Source of the DNA: a virus
Reading direction: 5' to 3' (one strand)
IMG/VR virus record: IMGVR_UViG_3300002835_000406
Coordinates: 1-41,328 of that record
DNA: 41,328 nt
In this document: positions 31,155 to 40,400 of the stretch, one piece after another
How positions within the stretch are numbered: position 1 is the first letter of the stretch
Layout: every line of letters begins with the position of its first letter
The notes under the pieces: generated by a model
Seen by the model: only the letters and a program-made list of their open reading frames with translations
The model's database searches: none
Told to the model about the DNA's origin: nothing
Made by a program: the position numbers and the translations under genes

Positions 31155-32122
31155 TTAAGGTTCCAAGGATTAACTCCCCTCAGTAGTTCCTCATCGGACT
31201 GGGGAGAGGGCGCGGCTGGCGCATCTCGCCGCCCCTTGCGAATTCTGTTGAGGTGCTCACCCAGGAGATCCCCTGCCTTGCCGTAAGGGGAGATGGCCTC
31301 TTCCTCCGGGGAAAACGCACGATTGGCCTGCACCGGGTCAGGCTCCCACGCCGGGATGTTGCTTACGGTGTCTTGAAATGCATCGGGACGGGGCTGGACT
31401 TCGGGGATGTTGAACTTGCTGCCAAGATTCACCTCTGGCAAGAACGGATTGCTTTCAGTTGATGCATAGGCCTGTTCTGCCGTGCCAGAGAAGTTGGGCA
31501 ATTGGCTGACGACCGGGCGAACGATGCCCTCAATTGAGGCAGGCTCCACGTAGCCATGCTTGGCCTTGAGCTTGTCCGCAAGTTTTTTGTTGGCGCCAGC
31601 CCAGGACTTGATATCCGCCTGATCCCAGTATTCCTGCTGGGAAGGATCCAGTCTTCCATCAAGGGCTCCTCCTTTCCGGTATTCCAGTGCGGCCTTTCCT
31701 CTTGCCTGTGCGGCATCAGCCTGCTCTGGCGTTAATCCCGCCTGTTGGACCATGGCGTTGTAGGCCCGTTCTCTTCCAGAGGGGCCGGTCACGGGCCTGG
31801 CCACATTGCTTATTCCAGGCGTCCGGGGTGGGGGAGCCTGAAAAGCGGGAATACGAGCAGAAGCCTGCCGGGTTGGAGGAGGAAGCGCTGAAGCCAGCCT
31901 CGAGCCCCCGGCGTTTCCGCCGCCGACGCTGCCGGTGGGAACGCCCTGGGGGTAATCTGCAATGACCTTGGCTGAAGGAGGCAGTCCTGACATCCGCCTA
32001 GGACCGAACCGGCCGCCTGGTTGCGTTGGATTTGGACTCCACCAGCGATTACCACCCTGGGCGGCAGTGGGACGGGGCTGCCTTGTGCTGCCACTGCCGT
32101 AAGCTCCGGGTTGGCCAGGCAT
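31142..32122 (-). CDS. Hypothetical Pro/Gly-rich virion-region protein, 326 aa
   Basis: The N-terminal 115 residues are disordered, rich in Pro, Gly, Gln and Arg. Then comes a helical part (REREAY-like: RAYNAMVQQAGLTPEQADAA; NKKLADKLKAKHG) and a Pro/Asn-rich end. No known domain. Scaffold, internal or linker proteins have similar composition. It begins 3 bp after the stop of 32126-32611. Confidence 0.6.
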   Translation of the reverse strand: MPGQPGAYGSGSTRQPRPTAAQGGNRWWSPNPTQPGGRFGPRRMSGLPPSAKVIADYPQGVPTGSVGGGNAGGSRLASALPPPTRQASARIPAFQAPPPRTPGISNVARPVTGPSGRERAYNAMVQQAGLTPEQADAAQARGKAALEYRKGGALDGRLDPSQQEYWDQADIKSWAGANKKLADKLKAKHGYVEPASIEGIVRPVVSQLPNFSGTAEQAYASTESNPFLPEVNLGSKFNIPEVQPRPDAFQDTVSNIPAWEPDPVQANRAFSPEEEAISPYGKAGDLLGEHLNRIRKGRRDAPAAPSPQSDEELLRGVNPWNLNWRK

Positions 32123-32125
32123 CTG

Positions 32126-32611
32126 TTACCTCCAGTTGATAGCGCCGGTCATGGTCGCCACGCGAGTCCCGACAGCCGTATCAGCTGGACCGGGAACCGC
32201 CATGATGAACTCAGCACCGCTGCGAATAAACGCAAAGCGATGTACGTCCTCCCGCCGGTAATTGGGGACGTAAAGGGTTTCAGCCAATCGGTCCACTTCC
32301 CGAAGGTAGATCTCCCTGTACATCTGGTCCGCTTTTAACGGATCCGATTGGAAGATGGCCCGATCCGTGTCGCCCGTGATGCGCTCAATCCGACTGGGCA
32401 TCGGCTGGGTTTCATCCCGCAGTACTTCCGAGAGCTGCCAGGCGTTGTCGCATCGTTTGAGATGCTCCAAGACCTTGTCATAGAAGAAGCTGTCGGGAAC
32501 CCGGGCCATTGCTTCCTCTAACCTGGCCGCATCGCCAGCCGGGATTTGCGCCCCTAGGTTGTAGCCCAGGTGAAACCGGCAGCGGGATTTGTCGTAAGGA
32601 TTGAGCTCCAC
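32126..32611 (-). CDS. Virion structural protein (connector candidate), 161 aa
   Basis: A mixed alpha/beta protein starting MELNPYDKSRCRFHLGYNLG; the centre has VPDSFFYDKVLEHLKRCDNAW, and the end FIMAVPGPADTAVGTRVA. The pattern (short N-terminus, helix, long linker, strand end) is like head-tail connector proteins of cyanophages, but this is inference from order, two genes from the capsid. No homologue named. Confidence 0.6.
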   Translation of the reverse strand: MELNPYDKSRCRFHLGYNLGAQIPAGDAARLEEAMARVPDSFFYDKVLEHLKRCDNAWQLSEVLRDETQPMPSRIERITGDTDRAIFQSDPLKADQMYREIYLREVDRLAETLYVPNYRREDVHRFAFIRSGAEFIMAVPGPADTAVGTRVATMTGAINWR

Positions 32612-32648
32612 GCCACCGCGGCTAATTGGCCTCGGTGAAGTCTAGCGA

Positions 32649-33080
32649 TCAGGCCACATAGATCAAATCGTCCAGGCGGACCTGCTCCCAATCCACTCGG
32701 GGTACGGACTTGAGTTGCTCCAGATTCTGGAACTTCTCCCCAGGAAGGCTCATCCTCAGCTCGACAATCTTCTTGGCTGTTGAGAAGCCAACACCATTGA
32801 CATGCTTGGCAATCTGCTCAGCTGTTGCCAGATTCAAATTCAATCGGGTATCGACAGGAATAGCCCGCTCAGGGATCTTGTCCTCGTCAGCGGAGTTGTC
32901 CGCCATGGGAGACTCTGGGCTGCCGCCAGTGCGGCCTTTGCCTGGGGTGTACTCCTCTAGGTCTTTCAGGAGCGGATAAACCACTGCTCCTGACTGGGTC
33001 CGGACTTGGGCACAGTCCTTGCCATGGAAACTGATCAATTCAACGATCTGCCCAGTTTTCCGCTCGAGGTAAAGAGACAT
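32649..33080 (-). CDS. Helix-hairpin-helix protein, 143 aa
   Basis: The C-terminal 65 residues form a ComEA-like helix-hairpin-helix: LNLATAEQIAKHVNGVGFST, then AKKIVELRM, and EQLKSVPRVDWEQVRLDDLI (second hairpin). Such domains bind DNA backbones nonspecifically. The N-terminal 45 residues are beta-rich (YLERKTGQIVELISFHGKDC), followed by a Ser/Pro linker. In a virion operon it may contact DNA at the portal or during packaging. Clear ATG; a 97-bp gap precedes it. Confidence 0.75.
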   Translation of the reverse strand: MSLYLERKTGQIVELISFHGKDCAQVRTQSGAVVYPLLKDLEEYTPGKGRTGGSPESPMADNSADEDKIPERAIPVDTRLNLNLATAEQIAKHVNGVGFSTAKKIVELRMSLPGEKFQNLEQLKSVPRVDWEQVRLDDLIYVA

Positions 33081-33131
33081 GCTTGCGCTCTCTTGGTAGA
33101 GGCCATTGTTCTAAGTAATCCTAAAGGGAAG

Positions 33132-33159
33132 GAGCAGGGCGACCGAGATCACCCTGCTC
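33132..33159. terminator. Hairpin between virion genes
   Basis: GAGCAGGG (33132-33139) and CCCTGCTC (33152-33159) give an 8-bp perfect stem with a 12-nt loop in the 97-bp gap 33081-33177. On the - strand it follows the gene 33178-33825 and is trailed by CTTCCCTTT, so partial termination or a processing site is likely. Confidence 0.5.
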
Positions 33160-33177
33160 TGATTCCACGGGTTAGTC

Positions 33178-33825
33178 CTAGATGGTCTCGACGATGGCAG
33201 GCAGGCCACCAAACGCGCTTTCGTCGCTGGCCTCGTCATCCAGGTAGTAAGCCACCTCAGCAATGAGGAAGCTGCCACCAGGCTCGCTGGAGGTCAGCCC
33301 AGCAGCGTCGCCAGCTGCCGTGCTCCCGTTGTCATAGAACAGCTTCAGGGTCATCTGAGCTGTGGTCTTGACGGGGGTGATCACACCAAACACCGAGCTC
33401 TGGGGAGCGGCAGTGTTACTGGTGTCATCAATCGGCGTGGTGGAGAGTGTCGTGGCGGTAATTGCCGCCCCGTTCACGCTCACTGCGCTAGCGAGCTTGA
33501 TGCGGTCCGTGCCAGCACCCCAGACCAGTCCAGAACGGGCAGTGCCCTGGCCGGCGTCCTTGCGTGCATCCCGGATCCGTAGACCCAGGAAGTACACAAA
33601 TGCGCCGTTGGGAATCACCAGACCGGTGATGTCGGGACGGGGCTTGTCATCGGGCCGCTTGTCAGGCGATGGCACAATGACATTAAACTCGGTACGAGCG
33701 GTGGAATCGACCTTGATGTAGCCGACCCTGTGAATGTAGGTCCGACCGGGCATGGTCACGACGCCCTGGCTTTGGTAAGCACTTAGCGCAGAAACATAGT
33801 TGCCCGGATAAATCTTCTTGGTCAT
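33178..33825 (-). CDS. Virion structural protein next to capsid, 215 aa
   Basis: A beta-rich protein (YIHRVGYIKVDSTARTEFNV; FVYFLGLRIRDAR; AQMTLKLFYDNGSTAAG). It follows the capsid gene by 15 bp and ends before a strong hairpin. Candidates are decoration protein or head completion protein; I cannot choose. Composition and position make it a genuine virion gene. Confidence 0.65.
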   Translation of the reverse strand: MTKKIYPGNYVSALSAYQSQGVVTMPGRTYIHRVGYIKVDSTARTEFNVIVPSPDKRPDDKPRPDITGLVIPNGAFVYFLGLRIRDARKDAGQGTARSGLVWGAGTDRIKLASAVSVNGAAITATTLSTTPIDDTSNTAAPQSSVFGVITPVKTTAQMTLKLFYDNGSTAAGDAAGLTSSEPGGSFLIAEVAYYLDDEASDESAFGGLPAIVETI

Positions 33826-33840
33826 GTCAGTAGCCTCTGA

Positions 33841-34715
33841 TCAGTAAACGAAGCTGTAGGCGACCGTGATGAAGTCCTTGTTCAGCACTTCAAAGCCGGC
33901 CATGAGGCTCCACACCATGATGATGAATCGACCAAAGTCATCATTGTTGTTGAGCAGGATTTGAGCATTGTCACCGCCAATACCCACGCCAACGGCCTGC
34001 ATCCCGAAGAACAGGATTGGAGCAGCTTCCGTGACAGCAGCAGAGATGCTGGCCACAGGGATGGTGGTGGTGTAGCTCTTGTCTGGCAGGTTGGTCGATT
34101 CAAACCATTGAATCCCCTCGAAAAGGAATCCAGTCGGCATGACCGGCTGACCGGCCACAAAGCCAGCCTGGCCGTAGCCAACGCCAGAACCCAGGTAGTT
34201 GATGGCATTGGGGGCCAGATGCGGTTGCATCGGATTGGCCATGCCATTGCCGGGGTAACGAGCGATCTCGCGGAAATCGCTGTCCTGGCGCAGGTGCTTC
34301 ATCGCAGTGGGACTGGCGATGCAGCGATAGTGCCCATTCGGGAAGGTTGGCACGTTGCGCCGACGCATGCCCTCGAGGACATCCAGGAGGTCGTCCTTGA
34401 CCCCAAATTTGGCGGACTGGCCGGAGCCGTAGCTTGCGACCGTGGTGCCGGTTTTGGTCTTGTTCTTGGGGAAGAAGTAGCCACCCTGGGTGGAATCAGC
34501 CCTTCCGTTGGCTTCTGCTTTGAAGAGCTCGTCAGCGAACACCCGATCACGCCAACGGCGGTAATCGTCAAGAAGTGTTAAGGAGCCGATCGACTGGTGG
34601 AACGCCGCGATATTGCGGGTATCCAGCAGCAGGCGCTGAGAAGTCATCAGCGTCTCCCGTGCCACCTTGAAGGTGCTGGGCTGGTCAGCCTGTGAAGGGT
34701 CGGCGGGGCCGGTAT
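33841..34715 (-). CDS. Major capsid protein, exon 2 (C-terminal 291 aa)
   Basis: Exon 2 of a capsid gene interrupted by a group I intron. It reads (Y)TGPADPSQADQPSTFKVARE, then the helix TLMTSQRLLLDTRNIAAFHQ, LTLLDDYRRWRDRVF, NGHYRCIASPTAMKHLRQ (typical of N4 gp56-like or related capsid folds) and IIMVWSLMAGFEVLN. An in-frame TAG at the end of the intron stops the unspliced reading. Spliced to exon 1 at ...KE|Y|TGPAD the protein is 379 aa. The first codon of exon 2 is completed by one base from exon 1. Stop at 33841, 15 bp before the next gene. Confidence 0.85.
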
Positions 34716-35729
34716 CAGTGTTGTTACCCTAGAGGCTCTTTATCCCCTAGTTCTGCAGCTTTGCCATTGCTGCAGCTCAGACTATATCATCACCCTTCAG
34801 GTCCACCTGATTCGGGTGCGGAGCACTCGTGCCGCCTTATCGTCCACTTCCTGCAAGCAGGTGTTGGGACTCGCTCAGCCATTGGGCAACAGTGCCCGTT
34901 CGACTGAGGTCAACTTTGTAGGCAAGGCAGGGATGTATGTACTCAGTAATGGCTCCAACAAGTAGTCGAAACTGCTTGGCGAACCATCGGAGATACAGCA
35001 TTCCACCTTTGTGACGAACAACTGAGCCAGAGGCTCCGGTGACGTCGTGAATCCAAGAAGCGACAACATCAACCTCCTCTTCATCCTTGCTGACGGGCAG
35101 CCAGCCAGAGCGCTCGACCTTGATCGAGCGAGGCCTCTGACGGCGACGGACCTCCAGGGATCCATCGTCCATCCAGAGAAGTGCCAACGCCTCGGGGCCG
35201 AGGTCACTGAACGCCTGAGGGGTGAATCTTTTGACGCCATTTGGATATAAGACGTCATACACGGGGGCGAGGTGCCGCTTGCTGCTGACGCCGAAACGGA
35301 CGGCGGGGTATTTCCCTTTGTCCATAAACGAGCGCAGAGATGCAGCAGTCCCGAGCTCTTGATTCAGCCGAGCCAGCTGCCATTGCGCGTAAGGCGCCTG
35401 GCGCTGACAGCGGCTGATGTACAGCGTAACTGTTCCGAAACGCTTATCGCGTCTCAGACAGCCATCACCAAGAGCACATCCCATGAAAAACGCTTGTGTC
35501 ACAACTTGATTGCCTAGGGAGTCGACAACGGTAGTCGTTGAACCTTCCAGCCATTCCTGGCTGGCTTGGCTGCTGATTACCCGGCCCAGTGTCATCCGTA
35601 AGAGTCTACCGGTTGGAGGGCTTCCAGCAATTCACTCCGTGTTCGACGCGGATTACGCCGCGAAGGAGCTGATAGCCAGAGCTGGTACGTCCGCCTCAGG
35701 GGCGAACAGGCCAGTCAGGGCTTGAGCCA
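34716..35729 (-). ncRNA. Group I intron, 1014 nt, in the major capsid gene
   Basis: Splice sites on the - strand: exon 1 ends AAAGAGT at 35730 (U before the cut), the intron ends AACACTG at 34716 (terminal G), and joining restores the frame (KEYTGPADP). Core elements seen: P7 5' strand in GTTCAACGACTACC (35530-35543) and P7 3' strand in GATATAGTCT (34779-34788), with GACTA/TAGTC pairing; a P8-like hairpin CAGGT/ACCTG just before it; a P9 hairpin CTGCAGC/GCTGCAG (34753-34775); and a guide GCTCT (35678-35682) that can pair with exon AGAGT. The endonuclease gene lies between the P7 strands. The subgroup is not assigned. Confidence 0.85.
34837..35484 (-). CDS. Intron-encoded LAGLIDADG homing endonuclease, 215 aa
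   Basis: Two LAGLIDADG-type helices: FFMGCALGDGCLRRDK (Asp at the first active site) and EALALLWMDDGSLEVRR (second). YDVLYPNGVKRFTP lies between them, as in the LAGLIDADG_2 family. The enzyme would cut intronless capsid alleles and spread the intron. The start is ATG at 35484: an upstream extension would run back through the P7 element and is not coding. It ends with TAA at 34837, before P8. Both acidic residues are present, so activity is plausible. Confidence 0.85.
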   Translation of the reverse strand: MGCALGDGCLRRDKRFGTVTLYISRCQRQAPYAQWQLARLNQELGTAASLRSFMDKGKYPAVRFGVSSKRHLAPVYDVLYPNGVKRFTPQAFSDLGPEALALLWMDDGSLEVRRRQRPRSIKVERSGWLPVSKDEEEVDVVASWIHDVTGASGSVVRHKGGMLYLRWFAKQFRLLVGAITEYIHPCLAYKVDLSRTGTVAQWLSESQHLLAGSGR

Positions 35730-35994
35730 ACTCTTTAAGGGTCACATTGACCTTGTCCTTCACGATGTTGCGAGACGACGCCGTGCCGAGCGTCTGATCA
35801 GCAGTGCGCTCTCGGGAGTCCTTGGTGCCAGGATTTCCCCAGTAGCGATAGCGGTCTAGGGCGACCGTTTGACCTGGTTGTGCCCCGAAATCGTGAACGA
35901 CAACAGGATCAACCGCCATCTCTACCACGTAGGCAGGATGGGGTCGATAAAGTTCGGCGCCCAGGATTTTCGGGAAATCATTGTCTATCCACAT
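35730..35994 (-). CDS. Major capsid protein, exon 1 (N-terminal 88 aa)
   Basis: Starts at ATG 35994 with GGAG upstream. It reads MWIDNDFPKILGAELYRPHP, then VVHDFGAQPGQTVALDRYRYWG, here shortened as PVVVHDFGAQPG, and ends NIVKDKVNVTLKE. Reading on without splicing gives LAQALTGLF... and a stop at 35653, which has no capsid similarity. Exon 1 has 265 nt, so it ends one base into a codon that exon 2 completes. An in-frame upstream extension to 36099 would overlap the divergent endonuclease gene and is unlikely. First gene of the - strand virion operon. Confidence 0.85.
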
Positions 35995-36076
35995 TGGATG
36001 ACACGCTCCGAAAGATAAAGGATGTTGATAGCAAGCATTCCGCCCGCTGCTTCTTACACTAGAAAGGACGCGTGGG

Positions 36077-36688
36077 GTGAAATTGAACGCACCAGACATT
36101 CGCGGCCTGCTGGGAGTCTTCCTTGGTGACGGCTTCCTCTCTCAAAGCAGGTCAGCGGTCAAGGGCCATATCAAGGCCACCTTTCACGGTGGTGCCGACG
36201 AGCGTGAATTCCTCGAGGAGAAGGCAAGTGAAATCAAGCTCGTCATCCCAACCCAGGCCAAGATCTCGACCTATCAGATGCGCCCCAGCCAGACCGGCCA
36301 TCAGACCACGGTGCTGCGATTCCGGTTCTCGAGTCCACTGCTAGATCCGGTCTACAACTTGTTCTATCCCGATGGATTTCGGGAAATCACGCACCCCCTC
36401 TTGGACATTCTTGGACTCAGAGCAGCAGCCTGGCTTTGGGCTGAGGGGTATCGAAAGGGGGACAAGGACCATCGCCTGAGGAGAGTTGGGGCCCTGCGAG
36501 ACGAGGCTCGATTGGTCAGTGGCTGGCTCGAGTTTTTAACTGGCGCCAAGTCGTCCGTCACGGGCCAGTCCTCTCGAATACTGCCTCAACTGTCGTTCAG
36601 CTCTAAGGATGCGGAAATCGTCAAGGAGGCCCTCCTTCCCTATGCCCCGATCAGCCGGAAGCATTTGTTTCTCCCGGGGGAAAAATGA
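36077..36688 (+). CDS. Free-standing LAGLIDADG homing endonuclease, 203 aa
   Basis: First motif IRGLLGVFLGDGFLSQ (Asp in the active position, about residues 8-23), second AAAWLWAEGYRKGD (about 115-128), where Glu may take the acid role. VYNLFYPDGFREITHP lies between, again LAGLIDADG_2 style and related to the intron enzyme. GTG at 36077 with AAAGGA 8 nt upstream; TTACACT at 36053 may be the -10 box. It is divergent from the capsid gene and 82 bp from its start, so it may protect or target that locus. Confidence 0.75.
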   Translation: MKLNAPDIRGLLGVFLGDGFLSQSRSAVKGHIKATFHGGADEREFLEEKASEIKLVIPTQAKISTYQMRPSQTGHQTTVLRFRFSSPLLDPVYNLFYPDGFREITHPLLDILGLRAAAWLWAEGYRKGDKDHRLRRVGALRDEARLVSGWLEFLTGAKSSVTGQSSRILPQLSFSSKDAEIVKEALLPYAPISRKHLFLPGEK

Positions 36689-37293
36689 GCGCTCGTCTGG
36701 TTTCCATGGCCGTCGCCTATGCCATGGGCAGTGGCACTTTGAGGTGCAAGGGAGTCAAGCAGCGCCCCTGGCTGGAGCTAAAGCGGCTCGAAACAGAGCG
36801 AACCTACATGCTGCACCAGGTGCGATCCCTGCAGCGAGCGGGAGCGGGCCCCGTGCGCGCTGCTGTTGACATGCTTCCAGGCCGGCATTTTTACGATGTC
36901 TGCAGGGCCCGCCTGCAGCACGATGCATTCGAGAGGGCCATTGAACTGCTCGCTCCAGAAGGTGAAATCTCTCTCTCCAAAGAAGTCCTCGAGGTCGGAG
37001 GAGGCAGGGGCCTGGCCAGTATTTGGCTGGACCTGGGCCACTGGGATAGGGGAACCGCTGTGATCCCTCTCTCTAGTGAGCCCAATGCAGACGCCCTGCT
37101 GAGTCATTTGATCGGGCGTGGCGTTACTGGAATCGGCAAGGGGGGCAATCCAACAACCCTGCGCCTCTCAAAGCGGCAGTTCGCCCAATTCAGTGGGCTG
37201 ATTCGACACCATGTGCACCGCTCGATGGCCCATGCCCTCAGGGAGGGTTCAAAACATGGCACCTCAATCATGCGAGTTGCTACCCTTGTCTGA
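36685..37293 (+). CDS. Degenerate LAGLIDADG-like protein, 202 aa
   Basis: It overlaps the preceding endonuclease stop (ATGA). LVSMAVAYAMGSGTLRCKG aligns with the first LAGLIDADG helix, but the acidic residue is Ser; LASIWLDLGHWDRGT aligns with the second, with Gly in the acid position. It may be a second, non-catalytic half of a heterodimer with the upstream protein, or a maturase-like RNA-binding relative. A basic segment (LRLSKRQFAQFSGLIRHHVH) is near the end. Family assignment is tentative. Confidence 0.5.
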   Translation: MSARLVSMAVAYAMGSGTLRCKGVKQRPWLELKRLETERTYMLHQVRSLQRAGAGPVRAAVDMLPGRHFYDVCRARLQHDAFERAIELLAPEGEISLSKEVLEVGGGRGLASIWLDLGHWDRGTAVIPLSSEPNADALLSHLIGRGVTGIGKGGNPTTLRLSKRQFAQFSGLIRHHVHRSMAHALREGSKHGTSIMRVATLV

Positions 37294-37461
37294 CCCCCGA
37301 AGCAGAACGGCGTCAGGGGGTCGCCCTTGTTGGTAGCGCAAGGGCAATTGCCAGGGCGGTGGATTTTTGTCGTTTCTCCACCGCGGTAACCGATCTCCGC
37401 TTGGGTCGCTCCCGGGCGGAGCGCCTGGTAAAACTCTCTAGGATTGCTAGATAGGGCAATC
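37292..37461 (+). other. Array of five stem-loops before the tail-fibre gene
   Basis: Perfect stems in order: GACCCCC/GGGGGTC (37292-37322), GCCCTTG/CAAGGGC (37323-37345), GCGGTGGA/TCCACCGC (37356-37384), CTCCGC/GCGGAG (37395-37421) and GATTGC/GCAATC (37442-37461). Lengths are 7, 7, 8, 6 and 6 bp. The last lies 7 bp before the fibre ATG. No gene fits in this 175-bp gap. Could be a structured leader, a small RNA or a terminator-antiterminator set. Confidence 0.7.
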
Positions 37462-37468
37462 AGTTGGC

Positions 37469-40400
37469 ATGCCGGATCAGCCGGGCATTACGACAAGATC
37501 GGAGAAGGGTGAGCCTCTTTCGTTTCAGGAAGTTGACGATAACTGGCGCCTGCTGACTTACCGCATTGACGAGGCGGAGGATGCACTTGATGACAAATAC
37601 TCGCCCGATGACAGGGCAACAGAAGAGGAGGCTGTAGCCGGGAGCCTGGAAACACCAGGCAGTATCAGCAACACGACGCTGATGACCCCTTACACCACCG
37701 CATTGGCTCTGGACCAGCGGGTGGGTCTTGGCGACCTCCTGGACAGGGTCGACACCCTGGAAGAAGAAGTCGTACAACTGGGGGAGGACACCGAGTTCCT
37801 GTTCAACACCAAATACGACGCTTCTGATCGGGCGACCAATCAGGAGGCCGTAGCAGGAGATCTCTCGACTCCAAACAGCATCAGCAATTCAGTGCTGATG
37901 ACTCCGTACACCACGGCACTGGCGATTGACGAACGGGTCAGCAGCAGTGATTTGTCCTACGACCCGGCAACCGGCGAGCTCGATATCTCCACGGGCGAAG
38001 GAGTCACACTGCCGCTGGCGGAACCGGAGGGTGATCCAGGTCTCCTCACTGGGGAGGACAAGGCCAAAATTGACGATCTCAAGCTTGTTGCGCTCACTGG
38101 CTCCTACAACGACCTGTCGGATCTGCCGGACCTTGGCTCTGCAGCCTTTACTGACTCGGAAGACTATGCCACCTGGGAGCAAGGGGAACTCGCTGATACG
38201 GCGGTTCAGCCAGAGGAGCTGACAAGCGCCCTGTCTTCCAAGGCTGACCTGGTCAACGGTCTGGTCCCAGCCTCACAGTTGCCGGGATTCGTGGATGACG
38301 TTCGGGAATATACCAATTTGGCAAGTTTCCCAGACCCGGGAACGACAGGAGTCATTTACGTCGCACTCGATGAAAACAAGCAGTACCGATGGAGCGGCTC
38401 GAGTTACATCCAGCTCACGGCCTCTCCAGGATCAACGGACGCTGTCCCTGAAGGCAGTGTCAACAAATACTTCACGGAGCAAAGGGCAGCAGCAGCAGCG
38501 CCTGTTCAGTCAGTAGCTGGGCGCACGGGAAGCGTTGTTCTCAGTGTCGGCGATGTTTCTAATGCTGTTGCAACGGGAGATTCCAGGCTGAGTGACTCCA
38601 GGGAGTGGAGCGCTCCAACAGCCACGGAAGCGGAGGCCACCCAGGGCACGTCTACGGAAAGGCGCGCCTGGACTCCAGTTCGAGTCTTCCAATCCATCGC
38701 AAGCTGGTGGAACGCCTCTAGCGATAAAACAAAACTCGACGGGATCACCCCGGGGGCCACTGCCAATTCCAGTGATGCCTTCTTGCTCAACAGGGCGAAC
38801 CACACGGGAAGCCAGGCCGCTTCCACGATTTCAGGCTTGGCAACGGTCGCCACAAGCGGCTCCTTCCTTGATCTAACCAATCGACCCACTCTCGGGACGG
38901 CCGCAGCCTTGGATGTTCCCGCGGCTGCTGGGGGGACCGCTCTCTCGGGCCAGGTCGTCAGGGGCGACGATCCACGTCTGGACAATAACCGCCCACCAGC
39001 TGCCCACAGCCACGGGAATATCACCAATGGCGGCGCTATTGGCAGCACTGCGAATCTCCCGATCATCACCACGACAGGGGGCGTCCTTACGACCGGCTCC
39101 TTTGGAGCAGCAGGGGGCACGTTTTGCGAGGGGAACGATTCAAGGCTGAGCGGCCCTCGAGAACCCACATCGCACAGCCACGGGAATATCACCAATGGTG
39201 GCGCTATCGGCAGCACCGCAAATCTCCCGATCATTACGACGGCTGGGGGAGTCCTTACTGCTGGTTCCTTTGGGACGGCAGGGGGCACGTTTTGCGAAGG
39301 GAACGATTCCAGGTTGGCGACCAATCTCGGCTATACGGCTGCCTCCAGGATCATCACTAGCTCGACTGGCCTGAGTGCGACGCTTCCGCTTGTAGAGGCA
39401 GCTGGTAACGCTGGGCTTCTGTCTGGTGCCGACAAGACCAAGCTCAATGGAATCAGCACGGGGGCCACTGCGAACTCCAGTGACGCGTTCCTGTTGAACA
39501 GGGCGAATCACACGGGAACGCAGCTCTTTTCGACGCTCACCTCAACGCCGACAACTCTGTCCGGGTATGGAATTACAAATGCCTACACCAAGGCGGAGAC
39601 GGATGCACTGGCTCAAGGCCTGAAGCCTAAAACCGCCGTCCGGGTTGCAACCACGGCAAACATCACGCTATCGGGGGCCCAGACTATTGATACTGTCACT
39701 ACTTTAGCTACGGGCGACCGTGTTCTTGTAAAAGACCAGACTGATAAATCTAAGAATGGCTTTTACAACTACAACGCAGCAGGAGCATGGACGCGCACGG
39801 CGGACTTTGATGAATGGTCGGAAGTCCCAAATGCTTATGTATTTGTTAGAGAAGGTCTGGTCAATGCGGGCGATAGTTTTGTCTGTATAAGTGGCAGCAA
39901 TCTGTTCGGTGCTAGTGAAATAGGCTCTTCAGATATTGAATTTATCCTGTTTAGCGCTGCCATTGAGATCGCCGCGGGGACAGGTCTCAACAAGGCGGGA
40001 AACACGATCTCCCTCGCAAATACCGCGGTCACGCCTGGCACTTACGGAAGCGCATCTCAGGTTGCCACACTCACGGTTGATCAACAGGGGAGGTTGACAG
40101 CAGCTGGCTCAACGCCACTTGGTGTTGGAACCACGCCCAATGTCCCGATCATCACCGGAGCAGGAGGGGTTCTCACTGCTGGCACTTTCGGAAACACCGC
40201 AAATTCTTTCTGTCAAGGCAACGACAGCAGGCTCAGTGATTCTCGTACACCATTAGCACACGCCCACGGCAATATCACCAACAGTGGAGCAATTGGTACA
40301 AATCCCAACTTGCCAGTCATTACGACAACCAGTGGTTTACTAACTACAGGCACATTTGGAAACACTGCGAATTCTTTCTGTCAAGGTAACGACAGCAGAC

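Noticed and set aside
34837-35994. An intein in the capsid protein
   Set aside because: The frame is closed by stops on both sides of the endonuclease, no splicing-domain residues are seen, and group I core elements and splice sites are present.
38506-39324. A 272-residue Pro/Ser/Val-rich frame on the - strand
   Set aside because: Antisense of the long fibre repeats; low complexity and no independent start signals.
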